Of a stretch of 64,000 bases of DNA, positions 36,181 through 45,060 are shown piece after piece; the first letter of the stretch is position 1, and each line of letters begins with the position of its first letter. Both the position numbers and the translations under genes were made by a program. The DNA is taken from the NCBI RefSeq assembly GCF_039536205.1, contig NZ_BAAAYL010000001.1, forward strand, positions 5,704,001 to 5,768,000, given 5' to 3'. Source of the DNA: Streptomyces sannanensis (GTDB lineage: Bacteria > Actinomycetota > Actinomycetes > Streptomycetales > Streptomycetaceae). The notes under the pieces are model-generated. The model searched no databases and was not told the DNA's origin. It was given only the letters and a program-made list of their open reading frames with translations.

Positions 36181-38750
36181 CAAGTGACGCCTATTGCAGG
36201 GCAGTCCAACGAAAGCCACGGATCGATCAATGACGGATTTCGGTCAAGTTGGCGCCGCGTGCATGACGGGTCCTCGTCAAAGCTGGCACGCTTCTGTCCA
36301 GTCGCCGCAGAGCACCCCTGCAAACGCACGCGCACCACACGATGCGGCGATCACGTCGGACACCGTCCGACCCACTCGCACCTCCAGCTCTACCGGGCGG
36401 CAACACCCCCGCCTGCCCGGCTGACTCCGGCCGTACACACCCGGCTGCCGCAGAAGGAGTTCCGTGTGACTCGATCCCCCCGAAAGGCTTTCGCCGCGAG
36501 CGCGTTGATAGCCGGCGCCGCGATGATCGCGGCCGCGCTGCCGGCCGGTGTCGCCACCGCCGACACCGTGAGCCAGGCCCCGGCCAAGGCCCAGGCCCGC
36601 GCCGGCGCACTGTCGGTGCAGTTGTCGCCGTCAGAGCGTGGCGAGTTGCTGGCCGCGGCGAACGCGTCCCGGGCGGTGACCGCCAGGTCGCTGCACCTGG
36701 GGTCGCAGGAGGCGCTGATCGTCAAGTCCGTCCTGAAGGACGCGGACGGCAGCCTGCACACCCGCTACGAGCGGACTTTCGCCGGACTGCCGGTCCTGGG
36801 CGGCGACCTGGTCGTCCACACCGCCGCGAACGGCTCCGCCAAGGGCGTCACCAAGGCCACCGACGCGACCATCACCGTCGCCTCCACCACCGCCGCCAAG
36901 AGCGCCGGCTCCGCGAAGACCTTCGCGCTGGGCCGCGCCAAGGCCAAGGGCGTCGCGAAGGCGACGGCCGGCACCGCCCGTAAGGTCGTCTGGGCCGCGT
37001 CCGGCACCCCGACCCTGGCCTGGGAGACGGTGGTCGGCGGCACCCAGGCCGACGGCACCCCTTCCGAGCTGCACGTCATCACCGACGCCAAGACCGGCGC
37101 GAAGCTGTTCGAGTTCCAGGGCATCGAGACCGGCGTCGGCAACAGCAAGTACTCCGGCCAGGTCACCATCGGCACCACACCGGCCGACGGCAGCTACTCG
37201 ATGACCGACGGCACCCGCGGCGGCCACAAGACCTACGACCTCAACGGCGGTAACGGCACCGGTACCGGCACGCTGTTCACCGACCCGGACGACACCTGGG
37301 GCGACGGCACCACCGGCGACCGGCAGACCGCCGCAGTGGACGCCGCCTACGGCGCCCAGCTCACCTGGGACTACTACAAGGACGTCCACGGCCGCAACGG
37401 CATCAAGGACGACGGCGTCGGCGCCTACACACGCGTCCATTACGGGACCAACTACGTCAACGCGTTCTGGGACGACCGCTGCTTCTGCATGACCTACGGC
37501 GACGGCGCGGCCAACGCCAAGCCGCTCACCGCCATCGACATCGCCGCTCACGAGATGACCCACGGCGTCACCTCCAACACCGCGGGCCTGATCTACCGCG
37601 GTGAGTCCGGCGGCCTCAACGAGGCCACCTCCGACATCATGGCCGCCGCCGTGGAGTTCTGGGCCGACAACGCTTCCGACCCCGGCGACTACCTCAACGG
37701 CGACAAGATCGACATCCGCGGCAACGGCACCCCGCTGCGCTACATGGACAAGCCCTCCAAGGACGGAAGGTCCGCCGACGCCTGGTACACCGGTATCGAC
37801 TCCATCGACGTCCACTACTCCTCCGGCCCGGCCAACCACTGGTTCTACCTTGCCTCCGAGGGCAGCGGCGCCAAGACCGTGGGCGGCGTGGACTACGACT
37901 CCCCGACCTCCGACGGCCTGCCGGTCACCGCGATCGGCCGGGACGCCGCCGCCAAGATCTGGTACAAGGCCCTCACCACCTATATGACCTCGTCCACCGA
38001 CTACGCCGGTGCCCGCACCGCCACCCTCCAGGCCGCCGCCGACCTGTACGGGCTGGGCAGCGACACCTACATCAACGCCGCCAACGCCTGGGCCGCCGTC
38101 AATGTCGGCCCGCGCGTCGTCGACGGCATCCTGCTGACCAACCCCGGCCCCCAGACCAGCGCGGTCGACACCGCCGCCGGCTTCCAGATCCAGGCCACCG
38201 GCTTCAACCCCGGTCGCCTCAGGTACTTCGCCACAGGCCTCCCCGCGGGCATGACCATCAACCGCCACACCGGCCTCATCACCGGCACCCCCACCACGCT
38301 GGGCACCAGCGAGGTCACCGTCACCGTCAGAGGCTCCAGGCACAGCCTCACCTCGACGACGTTCACCTGGTACGTCGCCAGGGGCATCGTCGAGAACACC
38401 ACCGACGTGTCGATCCCGGACGGGGGCGCGGGTGTCCCGGGCCCCCAGGTCTTCTCGGACGTCGACGTCACCGGGCTCTCGGGCCAGGCGCCGAGCGACC
38501 TCAGGGTGGACGTGGACATCAAGCACACCTACCGCGGTGACCTGGTCATCGACCTGGTCGCCCCCGACGGCACGGTGTACCCGCTGAGGAAGTGGAACTG
38601 GCGCGACTCGGGCGCCAACCTGCGCGCCACTTACACGGTGGACGCCTCCAGCCAGGTCGCCAACGGCACCTGGAGGCTCCGGGTCCAGGACCAGGAGCGC
38701 CGCGACACGGGCTACATCGACAGCTGGAGGCTCGTCTTCTAAGCTTGACG
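36181..38750. repeat. 2.56-kb duplicated unit, copy 2
   Basis: Second copy of the protease unit, from CAAGTGACGCCTA to TAAGCTTGAC. The left edge is the exact right end of the IS3 element; after the right edge the sequence changes to IS200/605-type DNA, so the terminator hairpin of copy 1 is absent here. Confidence 0.9.
36466..38742 (+). CDS. secreted M4-family metalloprotease, copy 2
   Basis: A 758-residue paralogue with the same layout as copy 1 (signal peptide, propeptide, HEMTH and GGLNEATSD, Ig-like and P-type C-terminal domains). The first 250 residues are almost identical (for example SPSERGE against SPSQRGE). A linker differs (GGNGTGTGT against GGRSGGT) and the catalytic and C-terminal parts carry more substitutions, several near the active site (IDIAAHEMTHGVTSNTA against IDIGAHEMTHGITSSTA). 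Frame intact; likely functional with its own promoter copy, though the native terminator is missing. Confidence 0.93.
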   Translation: MTRSPRKAFAASALIAGAAMIAAALPAGVATADTVSQAPAKAQARAGALSVQLSPSERGELLAAANASRAVTARSLHLGSQEALIVKSVLKDADGSLHTRYERTFAGLPVLGGDLVVHTAANGSAKGVTKATDATITVASTTAAKSAGSAKTFALGRAKAKGVAKATAGTARKVVWAASGTPTLAWETVVGGTQADGTPSELHVITDAKTGAKLFEFQGIETGVGNSKYSGQVTIGTTPADGSYSMTDGTRGGHKTYDLNGGNGTGTGTLFTDPDDTWGDGTTGDRQTAAVDAAYGAQLTWDYYKDVHGRNGIKDDGVGAYTRVHYGTNYVNAFWDDRCFCMTYGDGAANAKPLTAIDIAAHEMTHGVTSNTAGLIYRGESGGLNEATSDIMAAAVEFWADNASDPGDYLNGDKIDIRGNGTPLRYMDKPSKDGRSADAWYTGIDSIDVHYSSGPANHWFYLASEGSGAKTVGGVDYDSPTSDGLPVTAIGRDAAAKIWYKALTTYMTSSTDYAGARTATLQAAADLYGLGSDTYINAANAWAAVNVGPRVVDGILLTNPGPQTSAVDTAAGFQIQATGFNPGRLRYFATGLPAGMTINRHTGLITGTPTTLGTSEVTVTVRGSRHSLTSTTFTWYVARGIVENTTDVSIPDGGAGVPGPQVFSDVDVTGLSGQAPSDLRVDVDIKHTYRGDLVIDLVAPDGTVYPLRKWNWRDSGANLRATYTVDASSQVANGTWRLRVQDQERRDTGYIDSWRLVF

Positions 38751-38751
38751 T

Positions 38752-38925
38752 GTACCTACACCTGCACCACGTGCGAAGCGGTGTCCCCAGGGACAAGAAC
38801 TCCGCCCGCGTGATGCTCGTCCGGGCTGGTCTGGACCCCGCTGGTGCCGACGGCGGAAGACCTCCGGGAGCGCCGCTCCCGGAGGCAGCGTGAGCCAGGA
38901 ATCCCCTCCCCTTCAGGGAGGGGAG
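38752..38925 (+). pseudogene. IS200/IS605-type tnpB 3' end and right-end hairpins
   Basis: YTCTTCEAV (last zinc-finger CxxC) and, after a frame change, PRDKNSARVMLVRAGLDPAG match the C-terminal end of TnpB proteins. Hairpins CCTCCGGGAG/CTCCCGGAGG (38861-38885) and CCCCTCCC/GGGAGGGG (38903-38923) followed by a GTCAA-type end look like the subterminal structures of the element. The rest of the transposon is absent. Confidence 0.65.
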
Positions 38926-38928
38926 CAG

Positions 38929-39498
38929 TCAAGAACCCCCGCTGAGCGCCATCCAGAGGACGCCCGCGGCTGAGGTCGCCGCGCAGAGAGCGAGGGCGGT
39001 GTCGGCGTAGGGGGAGCATGTCCAGTGGGTTTGGGTGTGGAGGTCGGCAGTTGGTGGGTGGGGAGTGTTCAGCCAGGTGGTTATGGTGTGGGCCGCTTCC
39101 TCGCTGGTGCCCTTGATGCGGTCGACGAGTGAGCCGCCGAACGCGAACGACGGGATGCGCTTGTCGTCGTGGTGGAGGTGCAGCTCCAGGGTGCCGTGGT
39201 CGTCCACCTCGGCTCGGGCGAGGGCGGACCGTGGGATGGTGTGGGTGCGCAGGGGATTGATGACGACCAGTGTGGCCTCGTGCAGGACGACCTTGCAGGT
39301 GACGATTCGGCCCAGGATTGCTGCCAGGGCCAAGTAGACGGGGATTCCCTGCCAGCCCATGCGGAAGCCGTTCACCGAGGTGACCTTCCAGACGGCCGAC
39401 AGCATTCCGATGCCGAGGGCCGTGACGGCTATTCCGCAGAGGACGGGCCAGGAACGGCGGCGAAGTACGGTTCGACCTTGTGGTGATGGCTTCGTCAT
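38929..39498 (-). CDS. PH-like-domain membrane protein, hypothetical
   Basis: A 189-residue protein with two N-terminal membrane segments (about 19-37 and 48-65) followed by a small beta domain (TLVVINPLRTHTIPRSALARAEVDDHG) of the bacterial PH type and a C-terminal hydrophobic segment. Function unknown. The gene touches the end of the IS605 remnant, so its 3' end may have been affected. Confidence 0.7.
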   Translation of the reverse strand: MTKPSPQGRTVLRRRSWPVLCGIAVTALGIGMLSAVWKVTSVNGFRMGWQGIPVYLALAAILGRIVTCKVVLHEATLVVINPLRTHTIPRSALARAEVDDHGTLELHLHHDDKRIPSFAFGGSLVDRIKGTSEEAAHTITTWLNTPHPPTADLHTQTHWTCSPYADTALALCAATSAAGVLWMALSGGS

Positions 39499-39626
39499 CG
39501 CTCCCTTCCATTCCTGGCCCTTCGGCGGCGCCTCAGGTTCTCATGGTCGCGTTCGGCGGTGGGCGCTCAGCAGGCATTGTCGGCGGCCAGCAGCCGATGT
39601 CATACCTCATGGCTATGGTCCGTGCT

Positions 39627-40223
39627 ATGACCGGTAATCAGATACGGGCCGAACAGGCCCTCGTCGCCTGGGCGCGGATCGAGATGTGGTTAAAGGAACA
39701 TGCGCCCCGCACCTTCCAGCGGTTGCCCGCGCCCGCGACGGAGGGCGAGCTCCGCTCGCTGGAACAGGGTCTCGATTTGACGGTCCCGGCCGATGTGCGC
39801 GCCTTCTACCTGGTGCGCAATGGCACTGGGCCAGTCTTGGATTTCGACTGGCCCACATCCCGCGATGCCCCCGAGCCGACCGGGTACTTCCTGCCCGATG
39901 GTGAGGGGGTCGGCCCCTTGGAGAACCTGGGAGCGTGGTTCGAGGGCCCGGTCGCGGCCGCGCGCCTGGACGACGAGCCCGGGCAGCGGTACCTGCCGAT
40001 CACTACCATCGACCCGGACGGCTTCTACGGCAGCTTTGTCGACTGCACCCCCGGCCAGGGGTATGGGCTGCTCGGCGACTACGCCGAGGCCGAAATTCCG
40101 AACCCGGGGGAGGCGACGTTTGCCGCCTACCTGACCGCGGTCGCCAACGCGCTGTGCGAGGGGCGGGGCTTCGGGGACGACGCCGCGCCGCGCGTGATCG
40201 ACGGGCGCCTCGACTGGCGGTAG
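39627..40223 (+). CDS. SMI1/KNR4 (SUKH) family protein
   Basis: A 198-residue SUKH-type protein: [36 protein letters not shown] and the conserved [19 protein letters not shown] with GLLGDYAE. Family members often act as immunity proteins against polymorphic or nucleic-acid toxins. ATG 39627 gives the standard N-terminus. No toxin gene is adjacent. Confidence 0.85.
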   Translation: MTGNQIRAEQALVAWARIEMWLKEHAPRTFQRLPAPATEGELRSLEQGLDLTVPADVRAFYLVRNGTGPVLDFDWPTSRDAPEPTGYFLPDGEGVGPLENLGAWFEGPVAAARLDDEPGQRYLPITTIDPDGFYGSFVDCTPGQGYGLLGDYAEAEIPNPGEATFAAYLTAVANALCEGRGFGDDAAPRVIDGRLDWR

Positions 40224-40232
40224 GCGGGTTAC

Positions 40233-40256
40233 CGCCCCGCCGACGGCGGCGGGGCG
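40233..40256 (+). terminator. terminator after the SUKH gene
   Basis: Perfect 10-bp stem CGCCCCGCCG / CGGCGGGGCG, loop ACGG, 10 bp past the stop. Confidence 0.75.
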
Positions 40257-40291
40257 CGGGCCGCCCGTCGTCCACAGTCAGGGCGTCTAGC

Positions 40292-40475
40292 CTAGTCGAG
40301 GTAGCCCCTGAGCCGGTCGGCGAAGGAGTGGTCCCGCAGCTTGTTGAGGGTACTCGATCTGGCGGATGCGTTCGCGCGTTCACGCCGAAGATCCGTCCGA
40401 TCTCCTCCAGGGTGCGGGGCCGGCCGTAGGTCAGGCCGTAGCGGAGCTGGACCCCCTTGCGTCGGCCCCTCACCG
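40292..40475 (-). pseudogene. sigma-70 region 4 fragment, frameshifted
   Basis: The minus strand reads [20 protein letters not shown] and IFGVN, then after a frame change [19 protein letters not shown] and a stop. This is the -35-recognition region 4 and C-terminal end of a principal-type (HrdB-like) sigma factor. The rest of the gene is absent. Confidence 0.8.
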
Positions 40476-40506
40476 GGACAGAGACAGGGCGTGATCACAC
40501 CCCGCA

Positions 40507-40522
40507 ATAACCAATTTGTTAT
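40507..40522. promoter_or_regulatory. operator/promoter of the vapBC-type module
   Basis: ATAAC-CAATTT-GTTAT inverted repeat in an AT-rich stretch 35 bp before the antitoxin start; unusually AT-rich for this DNA. Probably bound by the antitoxin or complex. Confidence 0.55.
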
Positions 40523-40556
40523 CATTGTGGCGCACGCCACTGCAGAGGAGGACTCC

Positions 40557-40757
40557 ATGGCCACGATCACCATCGAGATCGACGACGACCGCCTCACCGA
40601 GGTGAAGCAGCTCCTGCACACCGAGGACGACAGCGAGACCCTCTCCCGGGCCGTCGAAATCGCGGTCGGCGCGATCTACCAGCGCCGGGCCGCCCGGCGT
40701 CGGCTCAGCGAGCTTGCCCACGAAGGCGGGGCCTTCGGCGAGGCGCCGACAGCGTGA
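40557..40757 (+). CDS. VapB-type antitoxin
   Basis: A 66-residue protein with an MetJ/Arc-like start (MATITIEIDDDRLTEVKQLL) and a C-terminal tail that would wrap the toxin. GAGGAGGA precedes the ATG. The stop overlaps the toxin start by 4 bp (GTGA). Confidence 0.75.
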   Translation: MATITIEIDDDRLTEVKQLLHTEDDSETLSRAVEIAVGAIYQRRAARRRLSELAHEGGAFGEAPTA

Positions 40758-41175
40758 GCGAGTCCTTCCTCATCGACACGAGCGCCTGCAACCGCCTCTT
40801 CCGCCTACCGCGCGTGGAGCGAGAGTGGACCCAGGTCCTCGACGCCGGACGCGTCAGCGTATGCGAGGTGACCGAACTCGAACTGGTGCGGGCGGCCGGA
40901 GGCCGGGAAAACGCGCCCTCCTCGAGCGCTACCTCCACGACGCCTTCAGCTGGACCCCAGCACCGGAACGCACTCTCCTGCGCGCCCGCCAGATCCAGGA
41001 CCTCCTGGTCGCCTCAGGACAACACCACGGCCCAGGAGCGGTGGACCTGATGGTCGCGGCAACCGCGGAACTCTCCGACCTGACCATCCTGCACTACGAC
41101 GCCGACTTCGAAACGATCGCCAAGGCCACCGGACAGCCGCACCGATGGATCGCCCCGCGCGGTTCGGTGGACTGA
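40754..41175 (+). pseudogene. VapC-type PIN toxin, frameshifted
   Basis: Frame 1 (GTG 40754) gives SESFLIDTSACNRLFRLPRV to RAAGGRE with the first PIN acidic residue (IDTSA) and Glu in TELELV. The domain continues in the -1 frame from GKRALLERYLHD through GPGAVDLMVAATAE and ILHYDADFETIA (further acidic residues) to the TGA at 41175. The change lies at GGGAAAACG (about 40904-40912), consistent with loss of one base. Probably inactive, unless -1 slippage in the A run yields some full-length RNase. Combined length about 140 residues is normal. Confidence 0.75.
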
Positions 41176-41193
41176 GGCCCCACGGAGGCAGTC

Positions 41194-41427
41194 ATGCACG
41201 CCGAAACCCAACTGCGCACCAACCCCGAAGACGTCGCCCCCTTCCTCCGGCAGCTCCGCGAAGCCCGCGGCCTCAGCCAACGCGCCCTGGCCGCCCGGCT
41301 CGGAGTCAGTCAGGCCCGCGTGGCCCGCCTCGAAAGCGGCACCAACAGTCCCCAGCTGGACACCCTCGCCGCCTACGTCGCCGCCCTCGGCGGCACCCTC
41401 TCTCTGCATGCAAACTTCGACACCTGA
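41194..41427 (+). CDS. small XRE-family regulator
   Basis: A 77-residue Cro/C1 helix-turn-helix protein (LRQLREARGLSQRALAARLG, VSQARVARLESGTNSPQLDT) ending LGGTLSLHANFDT, a C-terminal style seen in HigA-like antitoxins. It starts 18 bp after the vapC frame and may belong to the same operon. GGAGGC precedes the ATG. Confidence 0.8.
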   Translation: MHAETQLRTNPEDVAPFLRQLREARGLSQRALAARLGVSQARVARLESGTNSPQLDTLAAYVAALGGTLSLHANFDT

Positions 41428-41470
41428 CGCGCGACAGATGGCGTAACTGTTGGGGTAGTGCCTGGTTGTC

Positions 41471-42233
41471 CTGGGCGACACTGTCGCTGAACATCCCGGA
41501 CTTCACCCGCTTCGGCCGCGGCCGGCACGCCCAGGTGTGGGGCCAGACCCTCGGCCTCCCCACCACCATGACCGCCTTTGCCCTCCTGTCGGTCTTGGTC
41601 ACCTCGGGTTCGCAGGCGGTGTACGGGGCCCCGATCTGGGACCCGGTCGCACTGGCCGGCAAGACCGACAACGTCTTCGGCCTGCTGTTCGCCCTGGTGA
41701 CGGTGCTGATCGCGACGATCTCCGTCAACATCGCGGCGAACGTGGTCTCCCCGGCGTGCGACCTGGCGCACCTGGCCCCACGGTTCATCAACTTCCGCAC
41801 GGGCGCGCTGATCACGGGTGTGGTCGGCGTCGTCATCCCCTGGAAGCTCACCTCGACGCCGGAGCTGTACATCTTCACCTGGCTGGGCGTGGTCGGCGGC
41901 CTGCTCGGCACGGTCGCGGGGATCCTGATCGCCGACTACTGGATCGTACGGAGGACGGCCCTGGACCTGGTCGACCTGTACCGCCCGGGTGGCCGCTACT
42001 GGTACACGTCCGGCTGGAACCTGCGCGCGGTGGCGGCGTTCGTGGTAGGTGGAGTGCTGGCGGTGGGCGGCTCGTACAGCCAGCCGGGCAAGGGCCCGTT
42101 CCCGACGGACGGCCTGATCCCGTTCCTGAAGCCCCTGGCCGACTACGGATGGGCGGTCGGCCTCGGCTCGTCGCTGCTGTTGTACGTGCTGCTGATGGGG
42201 AGCATGGTGCGGGATTCGCGCGCCGTCGGCTGA
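41471..42233 (+). pseudogene. NCS1 transporter, C-terminal half only
   Basis: Matches the C-terminal half (about 255 residues) of the NCS1 gene at 27679 from WATLSLNIPDFTRFGRG to the stop. The first 280 bp are nearly identical to 28449-28735, and later sequence diverges, mainly at silent positions, with one codon lost (VVIPWKL against VVIFPWKL). The 5' half is absent, so it is non-functional. Confidence 0.9.
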
Positions 42234-42551
42234 CCGGTACCGCGGTCCTGCCGGTGCGGCGGGCAGGGTCAGACGTGCCGGGCACGCCGCAGGCCTTCCG
42301 CGAGGACGGCTGCTCGGGTGTGCGTGGCCGGGGTGCGAGGCGCGCAGTTCGGACAGCAGCGAACCGGTCGCCGAGCGGCAGCATGGCGACACCATCGTCG
42401 CTCCACGCCTGCCACGCCTGGCTGGGCCGGGGGTGGGCGGATGCGAGCCACCGTGGTTGCGGGGACCGGTGGCATCGGCGTGCTCCGAGGATCTTTCCCG
42501 AGGGGGCTGTCGTGGACACATCACGATGCGGCATTCTGGGCCCGTCCGCGT
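42234..42551. other. non-coding region upstream of the M23 peptidase
   Basis: About 320 bp with no gene I can support; presumably holds the peptidase promoter. No strong palindrome recognised. Confidence 0.4.
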
Positions 42552-42596
42552 ATGCGGACATCAATCCTCCACACGCTTCGTAGTTCGGAGAGAGCA

Positions 42597-43409
42597 TTGC
42601 GATCGATACGCATTGCCCTGCTGGGCCTCATGGCCCTCGTGGGCGGCCTGCTCATGGCGACGCCCGCGCAGGCGGCGCCCCTCTTCAAAGCCCCCTTCGC
42701 CTGTGGCCAGACATGGACGTACAGTCACCACTCGACCGAGGTCCGGGAGGCGCTGGACTTCGTCCGCAGTGACGGCGGCACCACCAACGGCTCGCCCGTG
42801 CTCGCCTCAGCCGCCGGAACCGCCACCCAGCACTATCAGGCGAGCGGCGCCGGCAACTACATCAAGATCGACCATGGCGGCGGCTGGCAGACGTACTACT
42901 TCCACCTGAGCGCCTTCTCCGTCGCCAGCGGCGCGTATGTCAGCCAGGGGCAGCAGATCGGCACCACCGGCAGCACCGGCAACAGCTCCGGCGCGCACAT
43001 CCACTACGAGCAGCTCTACAACGGCGTCGGCCAGAAGATCAAGATCAACGGAACCTCGCTCGCCTACCCCAGTTCGTACGGCAGCTACCACCTGACCAGC
43101 GACAACGGCTGCGGCACCAGCAAGTACTGGGTCGACACCTTCGCCAACGCCACGGGCTACGCGCAGCCGAACACCAACGACCCGCAGGGTGTGCTGAACG
43201 CGGGAACCAACTACGTGTACTGCAAGGTGTGGGGCCAGGAGATCCGCGGCGCGAACGGCACCTACAACCACTGGTGGCTGAAGACAGACCTCGACACCAC
43301 CTACGCGGGCAAGAACGGGCGTGGAGCGTACGTCTCCGCGTACTACTTGTCGCGCTGGGGCAACGACGAAGCGCGTGACAACAACGGCAGCGTGATCCCG
43401 AACTGCTGA
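42597..43409 (+). CDS. secreted M23-family metallopeptidase
   Basis: A 270-residue exported peptidoglycan-type endopeptidase. TTG 42597 is chosen because CGGAGAG lies 6 nt upstream and a clean signal peptide follows (RSIRIALLGLMALVGGLLMA, TPAQA/AP). The LytM core has HHSTEVREALDF (His and Asp zinc ligands), GNYIKIDHGGGWQTYYFHLS and HIHYEQ (His ligand). The C-terminal 100 residues are an extra Cys-containing domain. ATG 42552 is an alternative start. Confidence 0.88.
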   Translation: MRSIRIALLGLMALVGGLLMATPAQAAPLFKAPFACGQTWTYSHHSTEVREALDFVRSDGGTTNGSPVLASAAGTATQHYQASGAGNYIKIDHGGGWQTYYFHLSAFSVASGAYVSQGQQIGTTGSTGNSSGAHIHYEQLYNGVGQKIKINGTSLAYPSSYGSYHLTSDNGCGTSKYWVDTFANATGYAQPNTNDPQGVLNAGTNYVYCKVWGQEIRGANGTYNHWWLKTDLDTTYAGKNGRGAYVSAYYLSRWGNDEARDNNGSVIPNC

Positions 43410-43416
43410 CGCGGCA

Positions 43417-43860
43417 TCACCGAATGTGCCGGGCCCGGCCGCTCCACTCGTGAGCGACCGGGTCCGGTGCGCGGGGCGTCAGCCCTCGCCGCCGTCCTCC
43501 TCGTCGTCCTCGTACGGCGGGATGCGCTTCCAACCGGCCCGTGAATGGGTACAAGTTGATGGCAGCGCGAACCGCGGCGAGCCGCCGGTGACCTGGGCCT
43601 GCGAACAGGTCGACGTGCGTGTCCGGGTGCCCCGTCAGGTCGGCGAGGTTCCTCACCCTCAGTGCCTCGGCGATGCGCAGTATCATTTCGAGGCCTGGCG
43701 CTTGCAGTTGGCCGTTCTCGACGCGCTTCACCCACGATGGGGACATCCCGACGAATCCGGCGAGGAACTGGCGGGTCATGCCGCGGCGTTCGCGGAGGAA
43801 TACATGCGCTGGCCGAACGCGATCGGTTCGGCGTACGGGTCCGGGGTAGCATCGGGAGAC
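43417..43860 (-). pseudogene. XRE-family regulator, frameshifted and truncated
   Basis: The minus strand reads DPYAEPIAFGQR in one frame and, after loss of about one base near 43805, VFLRERRGMTRQFLAG, FVGMSPSWVKRVENGQLQAP and LRIAEALRVRNLADLTG. Normal homologues run several hundred residues more, but homology stops after AAINLYP and random sequence follows to the stop at 43417. Confidence 0.7.
43430..43466 (+). terminator. stem-loop after the M23 gene
   Basis: A 15-bp stem with one mismatch and one G-T pair (43430-43444 with 43452-43466), loop CACTCGT-like, 21 bp past the stop. Confidence 0.5.
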
Positions 43861-44050
43861 AGAACGGCCCTGCCTCTCTCCTCGCAGCTCGACACTGTCA
43901 GGTTATGTCTTGAGGCCCTCTGTGGGTGGGGCTCATGATGACTCCTCGATCGGTCGATTTTGGGATGGCTCCGCTGTGGCAGGCGATCCGGGTGGTACGC
44001 CCCGCGTTTGTGTACGCGGCCGCTACCTTGGCACTCCCATTCAGCACACC

Positions 44051-44299
44051 ATGGGGAACACCACGAAAGCCTTCCGGGCCATCCTTGCCCTCCTTCCTGG
44101 AGCACTCGCGATCGGCGGTTTCGTCCCCTTCACCAAGCGGCTCGACCCGGTCGATCTCACCATTGCCGCACTCCTCCCCTTGGGTGCGCGGGCCAGCTGG
44201 GGCAGCGCGATACTCGCGACGGCGAAGACAACACGGACACGGTTTGTCGGCAGCCACGTTCACCAGGTACACCAGCGTGGAGGAAGCGGCCCAAGATGA
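44051..44299 (+). CDS. small membrane protein, hypothetical
   Basis: An 82-residue protein with two hydrophobic segments (ILALLPGALAIGGFVPF and LTIAALLPLGARASWGSAIL). The stop overlaps the next start by ATGA, which supports both as genes. No family recognised. Confidence 0.45.
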   Translation: MGNTTKAFRAILALLPGALAIGGFVPFTKRLDPVDLTIAALLPLGARASWGSAILATAKTTRTRFVGSHVHQVHQRGGSGPR

Positions 44300-44649
44300 C
44301 TGATCCCCAATCCGGGACCGCCGGGCACACCAGCCAGGGGCCCGAACCGGCCCGCCGCTCGCGCTTCGGCGTCATCTTCTCGGCTGTGGCCCTGGCCGTC
44401 AGCGTTGTCGGATACTCGGCCACCGAGATCCTCAACAACAGCACCGCCCCGGCGCGGCCGCCCAGCCCGTACGCGCCGCAGGAGCCCCTGGACTGCGACC
44501 CTCCCAAGAACGATCCTGTCTCGTGCGGCGCGTACGACATGACATGCGAAGAGAAGGCCGACTATTACCGGCGCTTGAACGCTGCCAAGACGGGCACCTC
44601 GTACGCCCTGCAGTGTGACACCTTCGAAGCAACACGGGAGAACCAATGA
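44296..44649 (+). CDS. single-pass membrane protein, hypothetical
   Basis: A 117-residue protein: short cytoplasmic head, one membrane segment (FGVIFSAVALAVSVVGYSAT) and an extracytoplasmic tail with four Cys (DCDPPKNDPVSCGAYDMTC, then LQCDTF) that could form two disulfides. Coupled to the preceding gene. Function unknown. Confidence 0.55.
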   Translation: MTDPQSGTAGHTSQGPEPARRSRFGVIFSAVALAVSVVGYSATEILNNSTAPARPPSPYAPQEPLDCDPPKNDPVSCGAYDMTCEEKADYYRRLNAAKTGTSYALQCDTFEATRENQ

Positions 44650-44722
44650 CCGGCACCACCTGGTCCGCAACAGTGTGAGCCCGCATCGAGGCGTGATTGC
44701 GGGAGGCATGGCGCAGCCATGG

Positions 44723-44781
44723 CTTGTGCTGTATGTACTGCTGATGGGCAGGACGGTGCGGGACCGGTGCGCGGTCGGCTG
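44723..44781 (+). pseudogene. third NCS1 3'-end fragment
   Basis: Reads LVLYVLLMGRTVRDRCAVG, matching the last residues of both NCS1 copies (LLLYVLLMGSMVRDSRAVG at 42175-42230). Only about 60 bp remain and the stop codon is lost. Confidence 0.65.
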
Positions 44782-44849
44782 GAAGCGCGAGTCGGCAGAT
44801 CCGCTCCGCCGGCCGGCCTGCGGAGCGGATCTGCCCTGAACGACAGGAG

Positions 44850-45060
44850 TCACGCGGTCATGTCCTCGCGGGCCGGCCGGTGCCTCGGCAGACCGAATCC
44901 GGCCATCCTCTTCTCCTCGTAGGAGAGGAAACCGAGTTCCCGGTAGAAGGCGTGACTCCTCTTCCCCTCCGGCGTCGACTCATGGTCCATGGACAGCAGG
45001 AAGAAGCGGCAGTGCGCGTACCGCTCCACACCGATCTCCTTGTCGTGCGTGCGTATCAGC
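44850..45060 (-). pseudogene. GNAT acetyltransferase C-terminal fragment
   Basis: An open minus-strand frame without start reads ERYAHCRFFLLSMDHESTPE, SHAFYRELGFLSYEEKRMAG and ends at the TGA at 44850, resembling the last strands of a GNAT N-acetyltransferase (FYRELGF is the usual motif). The acetyl-CoA-binding half is missing; the 5' edge meets the end of the MerR-PP2C gene. Confidence 0.65.

Noticed and set aside
42318..42596. Longer upstream start for the M23 peptidase
   Set aside because: It would bury the signal peptide; TTG 42597 has a ribosome-binding site and a clean signal sequence.
43898..44272. Minus-strand 124-codon frame with several Cys
   Set aside because: It lies opposite the better supported 44051 gene, has no ribosome-binding site and reads as a shadow.
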